Positions 39,284 to 51,442 of a stretch of 64,000 nt of DNA are shown piece after piece (the first letter of the stretch is position 1; each line of letters opens with the position of its first letter). The stretch comes from Burkholderiales bacterium (GTDB taxonomy: Bacteria > Pseudomonadota > Gammaproteobacteria > Burkholderiales > Burkholderiaceae_C). A program made the translations under genes and the position numbers. The DNA is taken from assembly GCA_947474755.1 (NCBI GenBank), contig CANJJE010000001.1, positions 310,001-374,000 on the forward strand, read 5' to 3'. The notes under the pieces are model-generated. The model was not told where the DNA came from. It was given only the letters and a program-made list of their open reading frames with translations, and searched no databases.

Positions 39284-40756
39284 ATGAACTGGCCAGCCGT
39301 CTTCCCCCAAATCTTCCTGTTGGCAGCTGCGTGTGCGATCGCACTGATCGATCTGTGGGTCACCGATCCGCTGCGCCGCCTCACCTACTGGTTGACGCAG
39401 GGCGCGCTGGCCGTCGTCGCGCTGATCTACCTCTACCAGTACGACCAAGGCCTGTCGGTGTATGCGATGCAGCGCATGGTGGTCGCCGACCCCATGGGCA
39501 ACCTGCTGGCATTCTTTTCAGCGGTGGCGGTGATGATTTCGCTGGCCTACGCACGCCCCTACGTGGCCAGCCGCGATCTGTTGAAAGGGGAGTTGTTCAC
39601 GCTCAGCCTGTTCTCGATGCTTGGCATCTCGGTGATGGTGTCGGCGAACAACTTCCTGGTGATCTACCTTGGACTTGAACTGATGAGCTTGTCGCTGTAC
39701 GCGCTGACCGCGATGCGGCGCGACAGCCTCAACGCCACCGAGGCGGCGATGAAGTACTTCGTGCTCGGGGCGCTGGCCAGCGGCTTCCTGCTGTACGGGC
39801 TGTCGATGATGTACGGCGCCACCGGCTCGCTGGAGATCGGTGAAGTCTTCAAGGCCATCAGCACCGGACAGATCAACAAGGCCGTGCTGATCTTCGGTCT
39901 GGTTTTCGTCGTGTCTGGCCTGGCATTCAAGCTGGGCGCGGTGCCGTTCCACATATGGGTTCCCGACGTCTACCATGGCGCTCCGACCGCGATCACGCTG
40001 CTCATTGGTGGCGCACCGAAGCTGGCAGCCTTCGCGATCACGATCCGGCTGCTGGTCGAAGGGATGTCGGGCATGGCCGAGAGCTGGCAGCAGATGATGA
40101 TCGTGCTGGCTGTCGGCTCGATGGCCATCGGCAATCTGGCAGCGATCGCACAACGCAACCTCAAGCGGATGCTGGCGTACTCCACGATCGCCAACATGGG
40201 CTTCATGCTGCTCGGGCTCACGCCCACGGTGATCGGCGCGAACACCTTGTCGGCAGCCAACGGCTACAGCTCGGCGATGTTCTACATCGTCAGCTATGTG
40301 ATGACCACGCTGGGCACCTTCGGCATCATTCTGCTGCTGTCTCGGCAGGGCTTCGAGTCGGAGAACATCGACGATCTGAAGGGTCTGGCCAGGCGCAGCC
40401 CTTGGTATGCCGCCGTGATGGCGATTTTCATGTTCTCACTGGCGGGCGTGCCACCGACCGTGGGCTTCTATGCGAAGTTCAGCGTGCTGCAGGCGATCGT
40501 ATCGACCAACGTCACCGGCTACATCGTGCTGGCCGTGGCTGCAGTCGTGTTTTCGCTGATTGGCGCGTTCTATTACCTGCGGCTGGTGAAGGTGATGTAC
40601 TTCGACGAGCCGGTCGAAACCGCTCCCATCGCGGCGAGTGGCGAAGTGCGGGCATTGCTCTCGCTGAACGGTGCGGCGGTGCTGATCTTCGGCTTGTTGC
40701 CCGGTGGCTTGATGGCGGTGTGCGTCACCGCGATCGGCAAGGCGCTGACCACCTGA
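39284..40756 (+). CDS. nuoN: NADH-quinone oxidoreductase subunit N
   Basis: 490 residues, the third antiporter-like subunit. Blocks: SLSLYALTAMRRDSLNATEA, FKLGAVPFHIWVPDVYHGAP and LAYSTIANMGFMLLGL. It is the last nuo gene. The DUF2818 gene often found next in betaproteobacteria is missing; a Nudix gene follows instead. Confidence 0.97.
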   Translation: MNWPAVFPQIFLLAAACAIALIDLWVTDPLRRLTYWLTQGALAVVALIYLYQYDQGLSVYAMQRMVVADPMGNLLAFFSAVAVMISLAYARPYVASRDLLKGELFTLSLFSMLGISVMVSANNFLVIYLGLELMSLSLYALTAMRRDSLNATEAAMKYFVLGALASGFLLYGLSMMYGATGSLEIGEVFKAISTGQINKAVLIFGLVFVVSGLAFKLGAVPFHIWVPDVYHGAPTAITLLIGGAPKLAAFAITIRLLVEGMSGMAESWQQMMIVLAVGSMAIGNLAAIAQRNLKRMLAYSTIANMGFMLLGLTPTVIGANTLSAANGYSSAMFYIVSYVMTTLGTFGIILLLSRQGFESENIDDLKGLARRSPWYAAVMAIFMFSLAGVPPTVGFYAKFSVLQAIVSTNVTGYIVLAVAAVVFSLIGAFYYLRLVKVMYFDEPVETAPIAASGEVRALLSLNGAAVLIFGLLPGGLMAVCVTAIGKALTT

Positions 40757-40763
40757 GTGGTAC

Positions 40764-41363
40764 TTGGCGGACGATCCCGACTCTCACCTGCGTGAAGACC
40801 GGCTCGATTCGGAGCAGGTCTATCTGGGCCATTTTCTCGATGTTCGCCGCGATCGGGTTCGTTTGCCCAATGGCGCCACGGCCAGCCGCGAATACATCGT
40901 TCACCCTGGCGCGGTAATGATCGTTCCGTTGCTCGACGACGGCCGATTGGTCATCGAGCGGCAGTACCGCTACCCGGTGGCGCAGGTGATGGTGGAGTTT
41001 CCGGCGGGCAAACTGGAGGCTGGCGAGCCACCGCTGGTCTGTGCGATCCGCGAGCTCGCCGAGGAAACTGGCTACCGAGCCGCCGAATGGGCCCGTGCGG
41101 GCATCACGCACAACGCGATTGCGTACTCCACAGAAGGCATCGAAATCTGGTTCGCACGTGGGCTGACCCTCGGTGTCAATCAGCTCGACGAGGGTGAGTT
41201 TCTCGACGTGAGCACGGCCACGCTGGAAGAACTCGAAGAGGCGGCCCGAGTCGGCACGCTGACCGACGTCAAGACGCTGGTCGGCCTGCTGTGGCTGCGT
41301 CATTGGCGTGAGGGACGCTGGACGCTGGAGTGGAATTCGACGTCGCCGATAATGCCTTCATGA
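40764..41363 (+). CDS. Nudix hydrolase, ADP-ribose pyrophosphatase type
   Basis: About 199 residues. The Nudix box is complete: G-K-L-E-A-G-E with the core CAIRELAEETGY. The preceding VIERQYRYPVAQVMVEFPAG is typical of the NudF/ADP-ribose pyrophosphatase group. It would hydrolyse ADP-ribose or related nucleotide sugars, linking it loosely to NADH turnover. The start appears to be a TTG at 40764 with GAGTGG just upstream, seven bases after nuoN; no ATG lies before the conserved part. Confidence 0.85.
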   Translation: MADDPDSHLREDRLDSEQVYLGHFLDVRRDRVRLPNGATASREYIVHPGAVMIVPLLDDGRLVIERQYRYPVAQVMVEFPAGKLEAGEPPLVCAIRELAEETGYRAAEWARAGITHNAIAYSTEGIEIWFARGLTLGVNQLDEGEFLDVSTATLEELEEAARVGTLTDVKTLVGLLWLRHWREGRWTLEWNSTSPIMPS

Positions 41364-41878
41364 AGGTCTTGAATTTGCGCTGTTCGTTCGGCCATCACTT
41401 TGAAGGCTGGTTCGCTTCGCAGGACGATTTTCAGAGCCAGATGGATCACTCGCGGCTCGAGTGTCCGATGTGCGGAGACAAGTCGGTGCAACGCTTGCCA
41501 TCTGCGCCGCATGTGGTGACCTCGTCTTCCCGCGCGATGGCGCCTGCGCAGGGTTGCGCGACGTCCTCGCGCGGTGCTTCCGCTGGGGGTGTTCCGGCAC
41601 TGCCAGCAACGCTGCCTGAACCGCCGGCACCGCCACCCGGCGTCGATGCGGCGGCATTCCAGTCAGCCATGTTGCGCGCGGTACAGCACATCATCACCCA
41701 CACCGACGATGTCGGACCGCGCTTCGCCGAAGAGGCGCGGCGCATGCACTACGGTGAGACCGACGAGCGACCAATCCGAGGCCAGGCGACGTCTGACGAA
41801 GCGAAAGCCCTGCACGAGGAAGGCATCGACGTGATGGCCTTCCCGATGCCTGCCGCGCTGAAAGGGCCGCTGCAGTAG
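41360..41878 (+). CDS. DUF1178 family protein
   Basis: 172 residues. The N-terminus MKVLNLRCSFGHHFEGWFAS and LECPMCGDKSVQRLPSAPHV form a small zinc-ribbon-like part (Cys8 and the CPMC pair). A low-complexity Pro/Ala linker follows, then HTDDVGPRFAEEARRMHYGE and IDVMAFPMP, all typical of DUF1178. Function unknown. The ATG overlaps the Nudix stop by four bases. Confidence 0.9.
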   Translation: MKVLNLRCSFGHHFEGWFASQDDFQSQMDHSRLECPMCGDKSVQRLPSAPHVVTSSSRAMAPAQGCATSSRGASAGGVPALPATLPEPPAPPPGVDAAAFQSAMLRAVQHIITHTDDVGPRFAEEARRMHYGETDERPIRGQATSDEAKALHEEGIDVMAFPMPAALKGPLQ

Positions 41879-41918
41879 CCTGCCGCCGGCCCTCGAACGC
41901 TGGCGTCCGTTGCGGGTC

Positions 41919-44885
<2,967 letters not shown>

Positions 44886-44906
44886 GGCGTGCAACCTTCT
44901 CGTCGA

Positions 44907-45281
44907 TCAGGCGTTCTTCAGCAGGGCGTCGTAGGCGCTGGCATCCATCAGGTCTGCCAGTTCGGAGGCATCGGACAGCTTGACCTTGAAGAACCAGCCC
45001 GCTGCCAGCGGGTCGCTGTTGGCGAGCGCCGGATCGGCACGCAGCGTTTCGTTGACCTCGACGATCTCGCCACCGACCGGCATGTAGAGGTCCGCTGCCG
45101 CCTTCACCGATTCGACGACGCCCGCCACATCGCCCTTCGCGAAGCGGGAGCCGACCTCGGGCAGTTCGACGAACACCACGTCACCCAGTGCGTCCTGCGC
45201 ATGCACGGTGATGCCGACGATCGCGGCGGCAGGCTCGGTGGCATCGATCCATTCGTGTTCGGCGGTGTAGAGGATGGTCAT
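44907..45281 (-). CDS. gcvH: Glycine cleavage H-protein
   Basis: 124 residues. The lipoyl-accepting Lys60 is in GVVESVKAAADLYMPVGGEI. Typical blocks: TAEHEWI, ITVHAQDALGDVVFVELPEV. It carries the aminomethyl group between P- and T-proteins. It is preceded by a GGAG-type site and lies between gcvT and gcvP. Confidence 0.97.
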   Translation of the reverse strand: MTILYTAEHEWIDATEPAAAIVGITVHAQDALGDVVFVELPEVGSRFAKGDVAGVVESVKAAADLYMPVGGEIVEVNETLRADPALANSDPLAAGWFFKVKLSDASELADLMDASAYDALLKNA

Positions 45282-45323
45282 GGGAGGCTCCTGCTGTCGA
45301 GGGTGGTGTTGGTGAGAAAGAAT

Positions 45324-46475
45324 TCAGCGCGCGTGTGTGCGGGCATAGCGGTGCGGCACGAAGGGCAGGGCGGTCACCCGCATCGGCAGCCGCTTGCCGC
45401 GAACTTCGGCGTAGACCTCGTGGTCGAGTGCGGCGTGCGCGGCCGGAAGGTAGGCAATCGCGATCGGCTGCTTGACCGTCGGTGCCAGCGTGCCGCTGGT
45501 GACGATACCGAGCGGGGCGCCGTCGGCGCTGACGATGGGGGTGCCTGGTCGTACCGGCGCGCGCTCGAGGCCGGCAAGGCCGACGCGGCGACGCGCAGGG
45601 CCCGCAGCGATCTGCGCGTCGATGACTGCAGCGCCCGGGTAGCCAGCAGCGCGCGCACCACCGGCACGGCGCACCTTCTGGATCGCCCACAGCAGGCCCG
45701 CTTCGACCGGCGTGGTCTGCTCGTCGATGTCGTTGCCGTGCAGGCACAGGCCGGCTTCCAGGCGCAGCGTGTCGCGCGCGCCGAGGCCGGCAGGGTGTAC
45801 CTCAGGCTGGCCCAGCAGCGTGCGGGCCAGGACTTCCGCCTCGGCGGCCGGGACCGAAATCTCGAAACCGTCTTCGCCGGTGTAGCCGGAGCGAGTGACA
45901 AAGCAGGGCGTGTCGTTCAGCGTCAGCGCCGCACCGGTCATGAAGCTCAGGTTCGCGACAGCCGGGTTCAGCCTCGCCAGCGCTGTCACGGCCTGGGGGC
46001 CCTGCAGCGCCAACAGCGCCAGTTCGGGGCGTGGCTGCACGATGCAGCGCTGGCCGATAAGCGATTGCAGCAGGGCGGTGTCGGCGGCCTTGTTGGCGGC
46101 ATTGACGATCATCAGCCACTCAGTTTGCTCACCTCGGCCGTTTCGCGTGAGCATCAGGTCGTCGAGGATGCCGCCGTGCTCGTTGGTCAGGAAGCCGTAG
46201 CGCTGTTGCCCATCGGCCATGCCGATCACATCGATCGGCAGCAGCGATTCGAGTGCAGCAACCGCTTCGTTGCCGGTCAGCCTCAGCTGACCCATGTGCG
46301 ACACGTCGAACAGCGCGGCCGACGTGCGGCAGTGCAGGTGCTCGGCCATCAGGCCGGCCGGGTACTGCACCGGCATGCTGTAACCGGCAAACGGCACCAT
46401 TCGCGCGCCGAGTTCGAGGTGCAGCGCGTGCAGCGGGGTGGTCTGCAGGTCGGACTCAGGCGAGGGCGTGGACAT
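45324..46475 (-). CDS. gcvT: Aminomethyltransferase, glycine cleavage T-protein
   Basis: About 383 residues. T-protein blocks: TPLHALHLELGARMVPFAGY, MPVQYPAGLMAEHLHCR, FDVSHMGQLRLTG and GYTGEDGFEISVP. It transfers a one-carbon unit to tetrahydrofolate and releases ammonia. The ATG at 46475 has GGGA upstream and matches the usual N-terminus; an in-frame ATG at 46526 would add 17 residues. A tandem glycine riboswitch lies just upstream. Confidence 0.95.
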   Translation of the reverse strand: MSTPSPESDLQTTPLHALHLELGARMVPFAGYSMPVQYPAGLMAEHLHCRTSAALFDVSHMGQLRLTGNEAVAALESLLPIDVIGMADGQQRYGFLTNEHGGILDDLMLTRNGRGEQTEWLMIVNAANKAADTALLQSLIGQRCIVQPRPELALLALQGPQAVTALARLNPAVANLSFMTGAALTLNDTPCFVTRSGYTGEDGFEISVPAAEAEVLARTLLGQPEVHPAGLGARDTLRLEAGLCLHGNDIDEQTTPVEAGLLWAIQKVRRAGGARAAGYPGAAVIDAQIAAGPARRRVGLAGLERAPVRPGTPIVSADGAPLGIVTSGTLAPTVKQPIAIAYLPAAHAALDHEVYAEVRGKRLPMRVTALPFVPHRYARTHAR

Positions 46476-46540
46476 CAGCGTTCCCAGGGGCAATGGATCG
46501 AACGGCCCTGCATCGGTGAAATGCATGGCCGGCGTTGCCC

Positions 46541-46765
46541 TCCCTGTCCGCTTTACCTGAGAGATTGACGCTCGCCGTTTCTCGGCCGATCGCTTGCCCC
46601 TTCGGTGGACCCACTCGGGGTGGGCCTCTCTTCAGCGAGGAACGCCGTCCTTTCGGTCGGCGTGTTGCCAGTCCTTTTGCCTGAGCGTTGGAGCGGCCCT
46701 TTTCAAGGTCACTGTGCGCCTTCGGCGGCCTCCCTGCAATCAGCAGTTCGACTCTCTCCTAGCAA
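46541..46765 (-). promoter_or_regulatory. Tandem glycine riboswitch controlling gcvTHP
   Basis: Read on the minus strand, two glycine aptamers follow each other. Aptamer 1 (about 46765-46668) starts with GGAGAGAG, contains GCCGCCGAAGG and ends in CTCAGGCAAAAGGACTG. Aptamer 2 (about 46645-46541) has GAAGAGAGGC, CCACCGAAGGGGCAAGC and ends in TCTCTCAGGTAAAGCGGACAG. These are the hallmark sequences of the gcvT RNA element. The 3' end lies about 65 bases before the gcvT start, so the expression platform covers the ribosome site. By family knowledge it turns on glycine cleavage when glycine is high. Confidence 0.95.
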
Positions 46766-46845
46766 AAGCGATGTTAACGCAGCCTCGTCACGGTCGAGCC
46801 GTTTCCGATGTGAATGCGTCATAGCCGCACAGATTCGATCGGCGC

Positions 46846-49284
46846 TCAGCCCGTGACCATGTCCTTCGCGGCTTCGTCGCGCCGTGACCAGGCATCCGCT
46901 TTCGGCACGCGCCGGCCCACAGCCTGATCCTGGCGGTAGACGCCGCAGCCGATGGCTCGCCCTTCGCCGTCGTCGCAGACGTATGACTCCTTGGCGACGA
47001 TCTGCCCGCTGTGCGGGTGCACCACCTGGTAATCCACCCAGCCGCCCCCCGTTTCAACAGCACGCCAGAGGCGGTCCAAAAACTCGTTATCGAGTCCTCG
47101 AACTGTCTGATAGCCCTGGCCGACGATTTCGGGGCGGGCTCCGTAGATGCAAAACACACCACTTCGATCGATGCTGAAGATATACAGGTCGCGGTCCAGG
47201 AAGGGGCCCAGCGGATCGTGGAAGTCGGCCAGAGCCTGTTGCCGACCGACCATCGCGATGTGCTGGACGGCGCGCTCGACCAGTGCAAGAGCCTCGTCGG
47301 CCGAGCCCTGGCGCAGGCGCATCGATCCGACCGCGTCGCGCAGCATGGCTGCGCGGTCGACGAGGGCGTTCGAGGCGGTGGTGGACTGCTCGACCAGCGC
47401 TGCGTTCTCGCAGGTGATGCCGTTGAGGTCGCCCACCCGCAGGGTGACCTCCTTCAGGCTCGTGCTCTGTTCGATGCTCGAGCTCGAAATGGATCGCAAC
47501 TGGGTCGACACCTCGCGCACGCCGTTCACGATGGTGACCAATGCGCCGCCGACGTTCTCGATCTTTTCCGACGACAAGCGCACCTGGTCGTCGGCATCGC
47601 CGATCAGATGGCGGATCTCCTCGGCCGACTCGGCGCAGCGCTGAGCCAGTTGCCGCACCTCGCTCGCCACCACCGCAAAGCCATTGCCGGCATCGCCCGC
47701 GCGAGCGGCCTCGATGGCCGCGTTCAGAGACAGGATACTGGTCTGGAAGGCGACGTCGTCGATCACCGTGACCACCTCGGTCACGCGCTTCGACGCGGCT
47801 TGCATCTGCTGCATCGCTTGCACCGTGTCGCTCATCGCCACACCGCCTTGTTCCGCCTGCGAATGCAACTGCTCGGTCAGTGCATCGAGAGCGTGGGCGG
47901 CTTCCGCGTTGTGCGCCATCGACGCACTCAACTGAGTGATGACGGCAACCGTATCGCGCAGGCTCGTCGACTGCTCGTCCGTGCGGCTCGCCAGCTTGGC
48001 ACTGCCGTCGGATACCTGCTGCCCGGTCAGGTTGACCATCGAGGCACTGCTGCGGATATCGGCGACCATGCTCGACAGCCCTTGGCTCATCTTTTCCATC
48101 AGCCGACCCATGTACGCCAGTTCGTCGCGGCCATGGATGTCGGCAGTGTGCGACAGGTCACCTGCGGTGATCGCCTCGGCGCAGTCGACCAGACCCTTGA
48201 GCGAGCGCCTGAAGCTCGACGTGAAGGTCGCGAGCAGGTAGAGCATGAACCCCAAGCCGATGAGGCACACCGCCACGATGCTGGCGAGTTTGCGATCGAT
48301 GCGGGTCAGGCGCATTTCCAGTTCGTCGTTCAGACGCAGCATCGTGTCCTGGTGCACCGATGCCAGGCCTTGCACCGCCTGCGATCCCGACGCGATGTAT
48401 CTCTCGCCGTCGTTGTAGTAGGTGCGCGCCGCGAACTGCACGCGCGTGTGGGCAATGAAGCCGTCGATGGCTTGTCGAGCTGATTCCCACGAGCCTGGAA
48501 CCTCGCCCCCCGCACGTTGCAGCGCATCGAACATTTCAATCATTCGGCCAAGCGCATGCTCAAGCTGGTAGGTTCTGGCGAGCAACTCGCCGGGAGTGGT
48601 GTCGGGCACGCTTTTCGCGACCAGCATGCCCGTGCCGCCGTCGCGAACAGCGGCCAGCGATTGCGACAGGTCGGGAGCGTTCGTGATCGCGATGCTCATC
48701 AGGAAGAACGATGTCGCTTCCGGGTCGAGCAGCAGGCCGGAGCGTTCGCCGATCAGCATCACGAATCGGCGCAGCGTATCGATGGCGACAGCGTGCGCCT
48801 GCCGCGCATCGACCGGATCGGCGTCGTGCTTTCCGGCAATGAGTGCAGTGAACTGTGGTCGCATCGTCTTCCATTCGGCATCCAGCTCGAAGGACTCGAT
48901 TCGCTGCAACTCGGCATCGACCGCCTCCAGGTGTTGCGTGATGTCGACTCGCGCGTCGTCTCGACGCTTGACCGCGTCTCCCGGCCCGCCGAGCTGCATC
49001 ATCTGGGTCTGGGCGCGAAGGTCCTGGGTGCTTTCGGCCAGCGGTGCCACCACCCTCGCCAGAGCCACGCCGTCCATTTCCATCCGTGTGTAGTCGCGGG
49101 CACCGAGCTGATCGCGCATCAGGATCGCCATCAGCACGAACATCGGTACCACCACGATGGCCGAGATCAGCGCCAGCTTGATCGGTAGGCGCAGGCGGTG
49201 CATCAACTGCTCACCCGGGCGCATCAGGCGGCTCTTGAAACTCCCCGCAGGTGCCGGGTCGTCATCGATCAGGGGCGAGTTCAT
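46846..49284 (-). CDS. Methyl-accepting chemotaxis protein with C-terminal Cache-like domain
   Basis: About 812 residues. A cytoplasmic N-terminal stretch of about 35 residues, a membrane helix (LALISAIVVVPMFVLMAIL), a periplasmic region of about 300 residues, a second helix (IVAVCLIGLGFMLYLLATF), HAMP, then the signalling domain with VIDDVAFQTSILSLNAAIEA. After it, about residues 668-790 resemble a single Cache (sCache_2) domain: ALADFHDPLGPFLDRDLYIF, GGWVDYQVVHPHSGQ and KESYV. No helix separates it from the signalling domain, so it should be cytoplasmic. The ATG at 49284 lacks a ribosome site and overlaps the stop of a 21-codon frame. It is the last gene of the che cluster. Confidence 0.9.
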   Translation of the reverse strand: MNSPLIDDDPAPAGSFKSRLMRPGEQLMHRLRLPIKLALISAIVVVPMFVLMAILMRDQLGARDYTRMEMDGVALARVVAPLAESTQDLRAQTQMMQLGGPGDAVKRRDDARVDITQHLEAVDAELQRIESFELDAEWKTMRPQFTALIAGKHDADPVDARQAHAVAIDTLRRFVMLIGERSGLLLDPEATSFFLMSIAITNAPDLSQSLAAVRDGGTGMLVAKSVPDTTPGELLARTYQLEHALGRMIEMFDALQRAGGEVPGSWESARQAIDGFIAHTRVQFAARTYYNDGERYIASGSQAVQGLASVHQDTMLRLNDELEMRLTRIDRKLASIVAVCLIGLGFMLYLLATFTSSFRRSLKGLVDCAEAITAGDLSHTADIHGRDELAYMGRLMEKMSQGLSSMVADIRSSASMVNLTGQQVSDGSAKLASRTDEQSTSLRDTVAVITQLSASMAHNAEAAHALDALTEQLHSQAEQGGVAMSDTVQAMQQMQAASKRVTEVVTVIDDVAFQTSILSLNAAIEAARAGDAGNGFAVVASEVRQLAQRCAESAEEIRHLIGDADDQVRLSSEKIENVGGALVTIVNGVREVSTQLRSISSSSIEQSTSLKEVTLRVGDLNGITCENAALVEQSTTASNALVDRAAMLRDAVGSMRLRQGSADEALALVERAVQHIAMVGRQQALADFHDPLGPFLDRDLYIFSIDRSGVFCIYGARPEIVGQGYQTVRGLDNEFLDRLWRAVETGGGWVDYQVVHPHSGQIVAKESYVCDDGEGRAIGCGVYRQDQAVGRRVPKADAWSRRDEAAKDMVTG

Positions 49285-49346
49285 GGGTGGCGGTGTCGTA
49301 GAGGTCGGCAGCAACGGGGCGAACAAGCGGGCAGCACAGAGCGCAT
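49281..49346 (-). CDS. Possible 21-residue leader peptide before the MCP gene
   Basis: A short frame with a strong ribosome site (AAAGGAG, four bases before its ATG) lies between cheB and the MCP gene. It encodes MRSVLPACSPRCCRPLRHRH plus a final Pro. Its TGA overlaps the MCP ATG (ATGA), an arrangement expected for translational coupling. The peptide is Cys- and Arg-rich and not protein-like, so only its translation may matter. It could also be chance in a 155-base gap. Confidence 0.35.
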   Translation of the reverse strand: MRSVLPACSPRCCRPLRHRHP

Positions 49347-49438
49347 GGTGCTCCTTTGGCGTCTGGACGAGGGCCGGAAAAACGGTGTCAAAACGGGTAA
49401 GTCCGAGGGTCAGTTCGGTGGGTCGGTTCGGCCGGTCA

Positions 49439-50653
49439 TCAGGCGAGCGTCGCCTGACTGGCCCGGCCGAGCCAGAGCGCAACCTCGCCCAGCGCGATCA
49501 CGTCGTCGGCCGCATCCAGGCGGATGGCCTCGCGTGGCATTCCCCAGACCACGCTGCTGGCTTCGTCCTGTGCCGCGGTGGCCGCGCCCGCGCGGCGCAT
49601 CTCCAGCAGGCCGCGGGCGCCGTCGTCGCCCATGCCGGTCAGGATGACGCCGATCGCATTGCGCCCGGCGCAGTGCGCCACCGACTTGAACAGCACGTCG
49701 ACCGAGGGCTTGTGGCGGTTAACCAGCGGCCCATCGCGCACGGCGACGATGTACTGCGCGCCGCTGCGCATGAGCTGCATGTGCCGTCCACCGGGCGCGA
49801 TCAGCACCCGGCCTTCGATAACCCGGTCGCCATCGCGCGCCTCTTTCACTTCCATCTCGCACAGACCGCTCAGGCGAGCGGCGAATGCACCGGTGAAGGC
49901 TTCGGGCATGTGCTGAACAATCACGACGCCGGGTGTCGTGCGGGGCAGGGCGGTGAGCACTGCCTCGATGGCCTGCACGCCGCCGGTCGAGCTGCCGATG
50001 GCGATGACGCGGTCGGTGGTCTCGTCCATGGCGCTGGCGTTGAGCGTCGACAGCGGAGCCAGGGCAGATTTCAACGCGGCATTGGTGCCGGACTCCGGGT
50101 GCGGCGTACCGAGGCGTTGGGGCCGTGCCGCACCCGTGAGGTTCATGGCGCCGCGAGTGGGCGCTGGTGTCATTGGCACCGCCGGCACGGTGCGGGGTCG
50201 CAGCATCCGCACGTTCGCGCCAGCGGCAGAACGCACCGCGGCCACCAGGCCGTTGGTCGAGTCGGTGAGGAAGTCGCGCAGCCCCAGCTTCGGCTTGGTG
50301 ACGAAGGCGACCGCACCTTCGGCCAGCGCCTGCAGGGTGGTGGTGGCGCCAGCGGCCGTCAGCGTCGAGCACATGACCACCGGCGTCGGCCGCTCGGCCA
50401 TCACCTTGCGCAAGAAGGTGATGCCGTCCATGCGCGGCATCTCGACGTCGAGCACGATCACGTCAGGCCAGCAGGCCTCCATCTTCGGCCACGCGAACAG
50501 CGGGTCACCCGCGGTCGCAATCACCTCGATGCCACCGGCGGTCAGCGTGTCGGCGAGGTGCTTGCGTACCACCGCCGAGTCGTCGATCACGATCGCGGTG
50601 ATGTGCCGAGATGACTCTGGCACATTGAGGTCTAGATTTCGGCGAAGGGCCAT
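49439..50653 (-). CDS. cheB: Chemotaxis protein-glutamate methylesterase/glutaminase CheB
   Basis: 404 residues. Receiver domain with [11 protein letters not shown] and phospho-accepting Asp69 ([13 protein letters not shown]), a long Pro/Ala linker (about 150-210), then the methylesterase domain with the triad Ser222 (IGSSTGG), His248 (VQHMP) and Asp344 (GMGDDGA). It removes methyl groups from MCPs after phosphorylation by CheA. It follows cheD by 28 bases. Confidence 0.96.
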   Translation of the reverse strand: MALRRNLDLNVPESSRHITAIVIDDSAVVRKHLADTLTAGGIEVIATAGDPLFAWPKMEACWPDVIVLDVEMPRMDGITFLRKVMAERPTPVVMCSTLTAAGATTTLQALAEGAVAFVTKPKLGLRDFLTDSTNGLVAAVRSAAGANVRMLRPRTVPAVPMTPAPTRGAMNLTGAARPQRLGTPHPESGTNAALKSALAPLSTLNASAMDETTDRVIAIGSSTGGVQAIEAVLTALPRTTPGVVIVQHMPEAFTGAFAARLSGLCEMEVKEARDGDRVIEGRVLIAPGGRHMQLMRSGAQYIVAVRDGPLVNRHKPSVDVLFKSVAHCAGRNAIGVILTGMGDDGARGLLEMRRAGAATAAQDEASSVVWGMPREAIRLDAADDVIALGEVALWLGRASQATLA

Positions 50654-50681
50654 GGCGTGTCTCGGGTGTAGGTCAGGTGGA

Positions 50682-51428
50682 TCAGAGCATCTCGCTGAAC
50701 GCGGTGGCTGGGGCGCGGCCGGAGCCGCGCCTCATCTGTACCGCGCCCGTGGCAAGTGTGAGCGTGACCGTGCGCGGCACGTCTTCGCCGACGTCGACGC
50801 CCTCCAACTGGAAGCCGTGGCGATCGATCAGGCTCCAGCCGAGTTCGATGTTTCGCTCACCGACGTTGAACTTCAGCGGTGTGCCTTCCGGCATCGTGTC
50901 GGCGCCGCCATACAGGTGGGCGTGGTATTCGCCAGGAGCAGTTCCCGACAACTTGATCTGCCGCAGCATGACTTCCACTGCTTCGTCGCCGTATCGGCCA
51001 TCAAGCTCCTCGCTGCCCTTGCGATGGCGCGTGGGCAACAGGTAATGGCACATGCCGCCGATCCGCTTGGTCGGGTGCCACAGGGTGATGGCGACGCACG
51101 ACCCGAGCAGCGTGCTCAGCCTTGCCGCCTGCGCGCCGAAGTGCATCTGGCCAGGCATCAGCATCAGTGCATCGCCGCGTTGCGCGCTCAGTTGCCAAGC
51201 CGTGCCGTGCGCGGGCGCCGTGACGGGCCGTGCGCCGGCTGCAGGGCTGGTGGCGGCTGTCCCGGTCGTGCGAACCGAAGTCCTGTGTGCAGCCCTGTCT
51301 GTCATCGGCTGAGTGGTTGCGAACGGCTGCGTCGGAACGAAGAACGAGCCCTCTCGCTCACGCCGCTCGTCCGCCTTGCGCTGGCGCGCCTCGGCCATGC
51401 GCTCGACGAGTGTGATTCTCTCGGCCAT
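50682..51428 (-). CDS. cheD: Chemoreceptor glutamine deamidase CheD
   Basis: About 248 residues. The catalytic Cys111 ([13 protein letters not shown]) and His128 (GGMCHYLLP) are 17 apart, as in Thermotoga CheD. The C-terminal part [20 protein letters not shown] and [14 protein letters not shown] is typical. CheD deamidates receptor Gln residues. The first ~80 residues are an extra charged and Ala/Thr-rich extension not part of the family core; a later start is possible. ATG at 51428 lies 14 bases after the cheR stop. Confidence 0.93.
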   Translation of the reverse strand: MAERITLVERMAEARQRKADERREREGSFFVPTQPFATTQPMTDRAAHRTSVRTTGTAATSPAAGARPVTAPAHGTAWQLSAQRGDALMLMPGQMHFGAQAARLSTLLGSCVAITLWHPTKRIGGMCHYLLPTRHRKGSEELDGRYGDEAVEVMLRQIKLSGTAPGEYHAHLYGGADTMPEGTPLKFNVGERNIELGWSLIDRHGFQLEGVDVGEDVPRTVTLTLATGAVQMRRGSGRAPATAFSEML

Positions 51429-51442
51429 GAATGGTCGCTCGA

